The notes under the pieces are model-generated. The model was not told the DNA's origin and did not search any database. It was given only the letters and a program-made list of their open reading frames with translations. The translations under genes were made by a program, and so were the position numbers. From Lachnospiraceae bacterium (lineage in GTDB: Bacteria > Bacillota > Clostridia > Lachnospirales > Lachnospiraceae): DNA of 40,602 nucleotides. Shown here piece by piece: positions 34,018 through 40,602 of this stretch (the stretch's first letter is position 1; the number at the start of each line of letters is the position of its first letter). The stretch is taken from NCBI GenBank assembly GCA_014803415.1, contig JAAVBZ010000023.1, forward strand, positions 40,147-80,748, read 5' to 3'.

Positions 34018-35406
34018 GTGGCTGCAGTTAACTTGGATGAAAATAGCTCTGGGTCAGAAATATCGCATTTGATCCAAAGTCTGCTTGAAGGAAAGAAACT
34101 GGAAAAATGGCAGCGATATTTTTGCAGAATGGCCAATATTTTTGTCTGTTGTGTTGACAGAGGCGGCGATCCCCTTACCGAATTCGGCGGTGATCCGAAT
34201 GAAGTTCCAAGAATATTAAAAGCAGTAAACAAAGATCAATTGCAGAATATGTTGTTAAGAGTATCTGAAAGCACACTGGAAGATCAGGCAATTGAGACCG
34301 GGAGTTATCCAAACTTACGTCTGGCAGTAGTAACTGCCAAGACGGGAAATAAACCGGTGCTCAGCTGGTTGATTTGCGGTGTGCTTTCTGACGCGTCTGA
34401 AGCGTCAGAATCTTCAGATGTGTTGCTGAGCGGATTTGAAAATACACTTACAGAAAGAGAATTTGAAAACGCAGTTGATATTGTCAGAAACATTTCCGAA
34501 GAGTTGATCTGCCATGAAACTGCTGTTTTGACCATTGAAGCGGAAAAAAGAAAAAGCCGGGATTGCGAGAAAAGAATGAAAGCGGCCATAAAGAGGATGG
34601 AGGCGCTTGCAGAACTTGTCCAGCTTCTTGAAAATGATGACGCTATTGAAGGCGCCATGATAAGAGTGCTGGGGACAGCCGGCAGGTTTTTGGATATCAG
34701 TTCGGCGGCTCTTTGTCAGGTACCGGATGATGCATCTTATATGCATATCGCGGCTCATTGGTGCAATAAAGGCAGAAAATGGCTTTATGAAGGTGAAAGT
34801 ACCCCTCCAAAGCCGTTTTTCCTGCGCGGCGAAAAAGTATTTATCGTTTCAGACAGCTCTAATCTGACAAAAGAAGAGCAGGAGGAGCTTAAGTCTCTTA
34901 ATATCAGATCAATCATTGTGCTGCCCATTGCTGTGAACGGGAGCATAAATATGTATGCCTGTTTTATGGAGCAGGACAGGGAGAGAAGCTGGGAAGTCGA
35001 AGAGATCAAATTTCTGAATGACTCTGTTAAAATTCTCCAAAGTGTTCTTACTAGGAGAAGTCAGAAGAATTCTCTGGAAGGTTTTTATTCATCATTGGAA
35101 GCAATACTGAATCAGGTAGAGGGCGCTGTTTATGTTGAGGATCTGATCACAGAGACCGGGGTATTTACCAACAGAAGCATGCATTCACAATTTGAACAGG
35201 AATTACAAGATGGAAGTATCAATGATCTTTTGAAGCAGCAAAGCAAGGAAGAAGACGGAAACAGTGAGTTCTTTCTGGAAAGCCGGGCCAAATGGTATCG
35301 CTTATCTTATACCCGGATCAAATGGATAGACGGAAATCCTGCACTTTTATATATCCTTTATGATGAAACAGAAAAAAAGATCGGTCAAAGGAAAAAGAGA
35401 AAATGA
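34018..35406 (+). CDS. Multi-sensor protein: PocR-like, GAF and PAS-like regions, no output domain
   Basis: Translation starts at GTG with AGGGGAGG 8 bases upstream. The first ~165 residues resemble the PocR ligand-binding domain (LEKWQRYFCRMANIFVCCVDRGGDPLTEFGG), followed by a charged linker. A GAF-like domain spans about 205-345 (RVLGTAGRFLDISSAALCQV; IIVLPIAVNGSINMYACFM) and a shortened PAS-like segment ends it (YSSLEAILNQVEGAVYVEDL). There is no kinase, HTH or GGDEF domain. Its stop overlaps the DHH phosphoesterase start (ATGA at 35403), so the two probably act together as sensor and enzyme, by inference. Confidence 0.7.
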   Translation: MAAVNLDENSSGSEISHLIQSLLEGKKLEKWQRYFCRMANIFVCCVDRGGDPLTEFGGDPNEVPRILKAVNKDQLQNMLLRVSESTLEDQAIETGSYPNLRLAVVTAKTGNKPVLSWLICGVLSDASEASESSDVLLSGFENTLTEREFENAVDIVRNISEELICHETAVLTIEAEKRKSRDCEKRMKAAIKRMEALAELVQLLENDDAIEGAMIRVLGTAGRFLDISSAALCQVPDDASYMHIAAHWCNKGRKWLYEGESTPPKPFFLRGEKVFIVSDSSNLTKEEQEELKSLNIRSIIVLPIAVNGSINMYACFMEQDRERSWEVEEIKFLNDSVKILQSVLTRRSQKNSLEGFYSSLEAILNQVEGAVYVEDLITETGVFTNRSMHSQFEQELQDGSINDLLKQQSKEEDGNSEFFLESRAKWYRLSYTRIKWIDGNPALLYILYDETEKKIGQRKKRK

Positions 35407-36932
35407 GATTAGCGCAGCTGGAACAGTTTGATCCAATCACGATACAGTGCCATGATAATCCTGATGCGGATGCACTGGCGTCGGGATTTGGACTTTATCA
35501 TTATTTTAAAGACAAGGGGAAAGATGTCAGGCTTGTATATGCAGGAATGAATCGAATACAAAAAAAGAATTTGACTCTTATGGTCGATAAACTGGACATT
35601 CCTGTCATATATTTGAAAGATGTGGAAGTGCCCATAAAAGGCCTGCTTCTTACAGTCGATTGTCAGTACGGTGCAGGAAATGTGACAAAGCTGTCAGCAG
35701 AAAATGTTGCGGTGATCGATCATCATCAGATAGAGGTTTTTAATGTTCCCATGTCAGAAATACGTTCTGACTTGGGAAGCTGTTCTACTTTGGTATGGCA
35801 GATGATGAGAGAGGAAGGGTTTTGTTTTGAAGGTAAATATGAGCTGGGAACGGCTTTATATTACGGACTGTTTTCGGATACGAATCAGTTTTCGGAAATA
35901 AATTATCCTTTGGATATGGATATGCGGGATTCGATCCCTTGTATAAAAAGTCTGATAAACCAGTTCAAGAATTCCAATCTTTCGCTTCAAGAGCTGGAAA
36001 TAGCAGGACTTGCCCTGATGAAACATATTTATAATACAAACTATCGATATGCTACGATAAAGGCGAATCCCTGTGATCCCAATATTCTGGGACTGATCAG
36101 TGACTTTCTGCTGCAGGTGGAAGGAGTGGATACCTGTATTGTCTATAATGAACAAAGAGAAGGGATTAAGTTTTCAGTGCGCAGCTGCGTAAAAGAAGTT
36201 AGAGCGGATGAACTTGCTGTGTTTTTGGCCGATGATATTGGGTCAGGCGGAGGACATAAGGAAAAAGCAGGGGGATTTATTTTGTGGAATCGTTATGAGG
36301 AACGTTATCCGCTGCTTTATACAGAGGCATATTTCAGAGACCGGTTAAACGACTATTTTGCTCACTGCCGGATCATTGATGCTGAAACATATGATATTGA
36401 TATTTCTTCCATGAAAGCGTATGTAAAGAGAAAACGTCCCAGGGGCTTTGCAATAGCCAAAGAAATCATGCCCACAGGGACGCCTGTTACCATCCGTACC
36501 GTGGAAGGGGATTTTAATCTGACAGTAGAGGATGATACTGTTTTGATGATAGATGTCAGAGGAGAGGTCTATCCGATTAAAAGGGATAAATTCGAAAAAA
36601 GATATCAGATAATTGATGAAAAATATGATCAAAGGGAATATGCTTTGAAGAACGATTATGCGCCTACTATCAGAAACGGGCTGGATGGAAGCTCAAAGGA
36701 GATCTTTCATTTTGCCAAAGTATGTATTCCTATAAAAGAAACGTATATTTATGCAAGAATGCTGACAGAAATAATGAAAGTATTTCCATTGTGGGACAGG
36801 GAAAAATATATGCTTGGAAGGCCGGGGGACTTTCTTGCTGTACGGTGTGATGACAGACATGACATTTATATTGTGGAGAGAGATTTTTTTTATGAATCCT
36901 ACGAAGAAATAGAAGAAACAAAAGAAATTTAA
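35403..36932 (+). CDS. DHH/DHHA1-family phosphoesterase with duplicated C-terminal extension
   Basis: Metal-binding motifs are D18/D21 in HDNPDADAL, D86 (TVDCQYG), the DHH at 106-108 and D159 (LFSDTNQF). The DHHA1 motif is GSGGGHKEKAGG at 280-291. This is the NrnA/GdpP type, which cleaves nanoRNA, pAp or cyclic dinucleotides. Length is 509, against ~320 for NrnA: residues 330-509 form an extra part with two similar segments (VYPIKRDKFEKRYQI near 389-403 and IYIVERDFFYESYEE near 488-502), the second after PGDF. It is translationally coupled to the upstream sensor. There are no membrane helices, so a GdpP role is less likely. The substrate is unknown. Confidence 0.85.
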   Translation: MRLAQLEQFDPITIQCHDNPDADALASGFGLYHYFKDKGKDVRLVYAGMNRIQKKNLTLMVDKLDIPVIYLKDVEVPIKGLLLTVDCQYGAGNVTKLSAENVAVIDHHQIEVFNVPMSEIRSDLGSCSTLVWQMMREEGFCFEGKYELGTALYYGLFSDTNQFSEINYPLDMDMRDSIPCIKSLINQFKNSNLSLQELEIAGLALMKHIYNTNYRYATIKANPCDPNILGLISDFLLQVEGVDTCIVYNEQREGIKFSVRSCVKEVRADELAVFLADDIGSGGGHKEKAGGFILWNRYEERYPLLYTEAYFRDRLNDYFAHCRIIDAETYDIDISSMKAYVKRKRPRGFAIAKEIMPTGTPVTIRTVEGDFNLTVEDDTVLMIDVRGEVYPIKRDKFEKRYQIIDEKYDQREYALKNDYAPTIRNGLDGSSKEIFHFAKVCIPIKETYIYARMLTEIMKVFPLWDREKYMLGRPGDFLAVRCDDRHDIYIVERDFFYESYEEIEETKEI

Positions 36933-36952
36933 CGACTTATCAGGTTTTAGTA

Positions 36953-36977
36953 TTCCAATAAGTATGGAATATTGGAA
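36953..36977. promoter_or_regulatory. Inverted repeat upstream of glnS (possible operator)
   Basis: TTCCAATA (36953-36960) is exactly repeated in inverse at TATTGGAA (36970-36977), 9 bases between. An alternative arm pair, TATTCCA and TGGAATA, overlaps it. It lies directly upstream of an extended -10 element and has no T tract, so it looks like a protein site rather than a terminator. Confidence 0.5.
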
Positions 36978-36984
36978 AAATCTG

Positions 36985-36993
36985 TGTTATGAT
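36985..36993 (+). promoter_or_regulatory. Possible glnS promoter -10 (extended)
   Basis: TGTTATGAT fits TGnTATAAT with one mismatch. Seventeen bases upstream stands TGGAAT (36965-36970), a weak -35 lying inside the inverted repeat. Confidence 0.45.
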
Positions 36994-37031
36994 GAAGTTT
37001 AAGTTGACGTAAATCTGCAGGAGGTAAAACC

Positions 37032-37073
37032 GTGACCACCCATAAGGGGAACGGTATTAAACGGAATGAGTGA
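37032..37073 (+). CDS. Possible 13-residue leader ORF overlapping the glnS start
   Basis: GTG at 37032 is 7 bases after a perfect AGGAGG (37019-37024), and the frame [13 protein letters not shown] stops at TGA 37071-37073, inside glnS. Its stop overlaps the glnS ATG region (37066), so termination could feed re-initiation. The glnS ATG itself has no good ribosome site nearby. An alternative is that a hairpin (ACCGT 37029-37033 with ACGGT 37051-37055) brings the strong site closer to the ATG. No glutamine codon occurs in it. Confidence 0.45.
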   Translation: MTTHKGNGIKRNE

Positions 37074-38772
37074 AAAAGAATTATTTGTAAATCTTGAAGA
37101 GGGCGATGAAAAAAATACGGCCCCCAGAAATTTTATCGAACAGATCATTGACAAGGATCTGGCAGGAGGTGTTTACGACAGCGTACACACCAGATTCCCG
37201 CCGGAACCCAACGGTTATCTTCATATCGGACATGCCAAAAGTATTCTTTTAAACTATGGACTGGCAAAAAAATACGGCGGCAAGTTCAATATGCGTTTTG
37301 ATGATACCAATCCCACCAAGGAAAAAACGGAATTTGTAGAATCTATCAAGGAAGACATTAAGTGGCTGGGAGCCGACTGGGAAGACAGGTTGTTTTTTGC
37401 ATCCAATTATTTTGAACAAATGTATGAAGCAGCTGTTAAGCTGATCAAAAAGGGAAGAGCTTATGTATCTGATCTTACGGCAGATGAAATAAGAGCGTAC
37501 AGAGGTACTTTGAGGCAGCCGGGAAAGAACGATCCCAACAGAGACAGAAGTGTCGAGGAAAATCTCGAATTGTTTGAAAAGATGAAAAACGGTGAATTTA
37601 GAGATGGAGAAAAGACTCTGCGCGCAAAGATCGATATGACATCTCCCAATATTAACATGAGGGATCCGATCCTTTATCGCGTTGCACATATGAAGCATCA
37701 CAATACAGGAGATAAGTGGTGCATTTATCCCATGTATGATTTTGCCCACCCGATCGAGGATGCCATTGAAGGGATTACTCATTCTATCTGTACACTGGAA
37801 TTTGAAGATCACAGACCGCTGTATGACTGGGTGGTAAGAGAACTGGAATATCCTCATCCGCCTAAACAGATCGAGTTTGCCAAGATGTATCTTACCAATG
37901 TGGTAACCGGCAAGCGTTATATCAAGAAAATGGTGGAAAATGGAATTGTGGATGGCTGGGATGATCCGAGACTGGTTTCCATTGCCGCATTAAAAAGAAG
38001 AGGTTTCACACCGGAATCTATCAAGATGTTCGTAGATCTGTGCGGAGTGTCTAAGAGTAACTCTTCAGTAGATTATGCGATGCTTGAGTATTGTATCAGA
38101 GAGGACCTGAAATTGAAGCGGCCCAGAATGATGGCAGTTCTTGATCCTGTTAAGCTGATCATTGACAATTATCCGGAAGATCAGACAGAAATGCTTGATG
38201 TGGCCAATAACATGGAAAATGAAGAAATGGGTTCCAGGCAGATACCCTTTGGAAGGGAGCTTTATATAGACAGGGAAGATTTTATGGAAGAGCCTCCTAA
38301 AAAATATTTCCGCCTATTTCCCGGCAATGAAGTGCGGCTTATGAATGCATATTTTGTAACATGCACAGGCTGTGTAAAAGATGAAAACGGCAAAGTGATC
38401 GAGGTACACTGTACTTATGATCCTGAGACCAGGTGCGGAACAGGTTTTACAGGCCGTAAAGTAAAGGGAACCATACACTGGGTTCCTGCAAAGGAAGCAA
38501 TTAAGGCAGAAGTCAGATTATATGAAAATATTATTGATGAGGATAAGGGGATTTATAATGAGGACGGAAGTCTTAACCTGAATCCTAATTCACTGACAGT
38601 GCTTAAGGATTGTTTTTTGGAGCCGGCCCTGAAAGATGCGAAAGCTTATGACAGTTTTCAGTTTGTAAGGCAGGGGTATTTCTGTGTAGATGCCAAAGAT
38701 TCCAAAGAAGGAGCACTTGTTTTTAACAGGATTGTTTCGCTGAAAAGTTCTTATGTGTTACTCAAAGCTTAG
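37066..38772 (+). CDS. glnS: Glutaminyl-tRNA synthetase
   Basis: This class I enzyme charges tRNA(Gln) with glutamine. It has HIGH at 53-56 ([11 protein letters not shown]), [25 protein letters not shown]-type catalytic blocks split here as MRFDDTNP and [11 protein letters not shown], and [20 protein letters not shown], all GlnRS rather than GluRS type. The KMSKS position reads VVTGKRYIK (K283), unlike the usual VMSKRK. The 568 residues include both C-terminal anticodon-binding beta-barrels, without a fused YqeY tail. It has a weak local ribosome site behind the leader ORF described separately. Confidence 0.95.
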   Translation: MSEKELFVNLEEGDEKNTAPRNFIEQIIDKDLAGGVYDSVHTRFPPEPNGYLHIGHAKSILLNYGLAKKYGGKFNMRFDDTNPTKEKTEFVESIKEDIKWLGADWEDRLFFASNYFEQMYEAAVKLIKKGRAYVSDLTADEIRAYRGTLRQPGKNDPNRDRSVEENLELFEKMKNGEFRDGEKTLRAKIDMTSPNINMRDPILYRVAHMKHHNTGDKWCIYPMYDFAHPIEDAIEGITHSICTLEFEDHRPLYDWVVRELEYPHPPKQIEFAKMYLTNVVTGKRYIKKMVENGIVDGWDDPRLVSIAALKRRGFTPESIKMFVDLCGVSKSNSSVDYAMLEYCIREDLKLKRPRMMAVLDPVKLIIDNYPEDQTEMLDVANNMENEEMGSRQIPFGRELYIDREDFMEEPPKKYFRLFPGNEVRLMNAYFVTCTGCVKDENGKVIEVHCTYDPETRCGTGFTGRKVKGTIHWVPAKEAIKAEVRLYENIIDEDKGIYNEDGSLNLNPNSLTVLKDCFLEPALKDAKAYDSFQFVRQGYFCVDAKDSKEGALVFNRIVSLKSSYVLLKA

Positions 38773-38783
38773 GAGGAGATAAG

Positions 38784-39647
38784 ATGGCAGGATTACTATC
38801 AGGATTTGGAAAGAAAAATGCGGAAAAAACGGCACAGAACCCAGCAAACGAAAAAACCGCTGCTACAGTAGAAGAAAAGCCAAAGGAACAGAAAAAAATC
38901 GTATACAATGAAGCGGACTTCCTGTTTGATAAAAAATATGAGTGCCCGGTATGTTACGGGAATTTTACAAGCAAGACTGTACGTTCAGGAAAGATCCGTG
39001 CGATCCGTGCGGATAAGGATCTGAAACCTGTATTTGAACAGCTTGAACCTATCAAATATGATGTGGTGCTTTGCCCGCATTGCGGCTATGCAGCTCTTAC
39101 CAGATATTATGGCGGACTGGCATCAGTTCAAGTAAAAGCCATAAGGGAAAATATATCAAATGGATTTAAGGCCGCAGAAAACGGCAATGATTGCTACACA
39201 TATGAAGAGGCCCTGAACCGGTATAAAATGTGCCTTGCCAATACAATAGTAAAACGAGGCAAGACCAGTGAAAAAGCATATATCAATCTGAAAACAGGAT
39301 GGCTTTTGCGAAGTATGGGAGAGGCATTGGATCATACAGCAGAGGATTACGAAAAGAAGGCAGGAGAAATCAAAGAGCAGGAAAGAGAGTACCTGAAAAA
39401 TGCATTGGATGGGCTGATAGAAGCAATGCAGACAGAGGATTATCCCATATGTGGAATGGATGAAGTCACTTATGATTATCTGATCGCAGTCCTTGCCATG
39501 GAGTTTGAACAATATGATGTCACTTCCAAGCTGATATCCAATATTCTGGTCTCCACGTCGGCCAGCAGCAGAATCAAGGACAAAGCAAGAGATATCAAAG
39601 AGGAATTAATCGTGAAAGTGAAGGAGAAGAAAGCCGGTCAGTCATGA
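38784..39647 (+). CDS. DUF2225 zinc-binding protein
   Basis: The 287 residues start with a low-complexity Ala/Lys/Glu segment (about 10-40), then two CxxC pairs at C54/C57 (YECPVCYGNF) and C97/C100 (LCPHCGYAA) that would bind one zinc, as in the DUF2225 family. The C-terminal part is helical and TPR-like (EEALNRYKMCLANTIVKRG; INLKTGWLLRSMGEAL). The function is unknown. AGGAG precedes it 11 bases after glnS, and its stop overlaps the next gene. Confidence 0.85.
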   Translation: MAGLLSGFGKKNAEKTAQNPANEKTAATVEEKPKEQKKIVYNEADFLFDKKYECPVCYGNFTSKTVRSGKIRAIRADKDLKPVFEQLEPIKYDVVLCPHCGYAALTRYYGGLASVQVKAIRENISNGFKAAENGNDCYTYEEALNRYKMCLANTIVKRGKTSEKAYINLKTGWLLRSMGEALDHTAEDYEKKAGEIKEQEREYLKNALDGLIEAMQTEDYPICGMDEVTYDYLIAVLAMEFEQYDVTSKLISNILVSTSASSRIKDKARDIKEELIVKVKEKKAGQS

Positions 39648-40602
39648 ATGATTTGTCGATTGAGCTGAAAACTGATACAGGAAAATGTATGTATCAGCAG
39701 ATTTACGAGTATATAAGAAATGAAATCAGAACAGGGAAGCTTCAAAGAAATGAGAAGCTTCCCTCAACTCGTTCTTTGGCGGAGTATCTGCAGGTTGCCA
39801 GGAATACGGTAGATTCTGCCTACGGTCAGCTGTTGGCAGAAGGCTATATTATTGCCAGGCCCTGTAAAGGATATTTTGTCTGTGGAACAGATGATCTGCT
39901 CAATCTGTCCTGGACGGAAGAAGGATACCGGGAAACAAAGCCCGGCGGATCCGGAAAGAAGGAAGAGCGTGACAACAGGGTGATGGATCATGGGATAAAG
40001 TGTCCGGAAATAAAATATGACTTTTCGCCACATGCCATAAGTATGAAAAGTTTTCCTTTTTCCACATGGAAAAGAATCACCAGGGAGATTTTGGTAGATG
40101 CCAATACGGAAATGTTTGCTCTCGGAGATCCCAGAGGGGATCAGGAACTGCGCACTACCATCAGCAGGTATCTTCATTCCGCCAGAGGGGTAAATTGTGA
40201 ACCGGATCAGGTCATCATTGGAGCAGGAAATGATTTCCTTTTAATGCTGCTTGAAAAAATACTGGGCCGCCATGTTCCCATTGCTATGGAAAATCCTACC
40301 TACAGACGTGCTTATCAGGTATTCCGCTCTTTTGCGTATGAGATCAAAACAATTCCTATGGATCAAAGCGGTATTCGTGTAAAAGAACTGGAGAGATCAG
40401 GGGCAAGGGTAGCGTATGTTATGCCTTCGCATCAATATCCCACCGGTATCGTCATGCCCATCGGAAGAAGGCTGGAGCTTCTTAAATGGGCTGAAAAAGA
40501 AGAGGACAGATTTCTGATAGAAGATGATTACGACAGTGAATTCAGATACAAGGGTAAGCCAATTCCATCCCTTCAGGCATCGGATCGAAGCGGTAAGGTC
40601 AT
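39644..40602 (+). CDS. MocR-type GntR-family regulator with aminotransferase domain (3' truncated)
   Basis: The ATG overlaps the DUF2225 stop (ATGA). The first ~75 residues are a GntR winged helix (MYQQIYEYIRNEIRTGKLQ; LPSTRSLAEYLQVARNTVDSAYGQL). From about 115 the class I aminotransferase fold begins: IIGAGNDFLLMLL, AMENPTYRRAYQVFRSF, AYVMPSHQYPTGIVMP and IEDDYDSEFRYKGKP. The PLP lysine lies beyond the window end. PdxR and GabR are known members, but the target here cannot be read. About 319 residues are present. Confidence 0.92.
   Translation, partial: MNDLSIELKTDTGKCMYQQIYEYIRNEIRTGKLQRNEKLPSTRSLAEYLQVARNTVDSAYGQLLAEGYIIARPCKGYFVCGTDDLLNLSWTEEGYRETKPGGSGKKEERDNRVMDHGIKCPEIKYDFSPHAISMKSFPFSTWKRITREILVDANTEMFALGDPRGDQELRTTISRYLHSARGVNCEPDQVIIGAGNDFLLMLLEKILGRHVPIAMENPTYRRAYQVFRSFAYEIKTIPMDQSGIRVKELERSGARVAYVMPSHQYPTGIVMPIGRRLELLKWAEKEEDRFLIEDDYDSEFRYKGKPIPSLQASDRSGKV

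Noticed and set aside
36951-36977. Inverted repeat upstream of glnS as the terminator of the DHH gene
   Set aside because: The downstream arm is followed by AAAA on the plus strand, not T; it overlaps promoter elements, so an operator is the better reading.
36933-37065. T-box leader for glnS
   Set aside because: The intergenic region is about 130 bases and shows no specifier loop, T-box sequence or terminator/antiterminator pair.

Overview
The window looks like a chromosome segment of an anaerobic, low-to-mid GC Firmicute, most likely a Lachnospiraceae-type Clostridium. The grounds are strong AGGAGG-type ribosome binding sites, SigA-type promoters (several with an extended -10), GatCAB, a UPF0735 ACT protein next to hom, a Bacillus/Clostridium-type SOS box, and a CUT1 sugar importer without its own ATPase. 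The taxon is inferred from gene content only. No rRNA, tRNA, CRISPR array, insertion sequence or prophage was recognised.

Region 1 (1-13146) is a sugar-acid/galactoside catabolic locus. On the minus strand are D-galactonate dehydratase (dgoD) and an IclR regulator. Divergently on the plus strand are a lipoprotein sugar-binding protein, two permeases, a GH35 beta-galactosidase-like enzyme, a KDPG/KDPGal aldolase, a PfkB 2-keto-3-deoxysugar kinase and a 1105-residue DUF5107-TPR protein, ending at a strong terminator. Dehydratase, kinase and aldolase together form a De Ley-Doudoroff route from galactonate to pyruvate and glyceraldehyde 3-phosphate. Two related palindromes, one just downstream of each divergent promoter, are the likely IclR operators. 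A 26-bp intercistronic palindrome probably sets the ratio of binding protein to permease.

Region 2 (13183-19221) carries a YbaK-type deacylase, a 65-residue membrane peptide, MtnA and a class II aldolase (together a likely DHAP shunt for 5'-deoxyadenosine or methylthioadenosine salvage), and a soluble hybrid histidine kinase. A membrane-anchored alpha/beta hydrolase converges on them.

Region 3 (19227-24940) holds gatCAB, a terminator, and a compact SOS operon: two LexA-type boxes on an extended -10 promoter, a 101-residue unknown, a Y-family polymerase and an HMCES/YedK-type SRAP protein. An AAA/DUF4143 ATPase (24932-26272, minus) follows.

Region 4 (26500-30886) is an aspartate-family amino-acid operon: ACT regulator, homoserine dehydrogenase, an apgM-like probable homoserine kinase, and aspartate kinase.

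Region 5 (30899-40602) has two divergent membrane proteins of unknown function, guaB, a PocR/GAF-like sensor overlapping a DHH-family phosphoesterase, then glutaminyl-tRNA synthetase behind an odd leader (overlapping inverted repeats and a 13-codon upstream ORF), a DUF2225 zinc protein and a MocR-type regulator cut by the window edge. Coexistence of GlnRS and GatCAB implies that GatCAB may serve mainly Asn-tRNA here.
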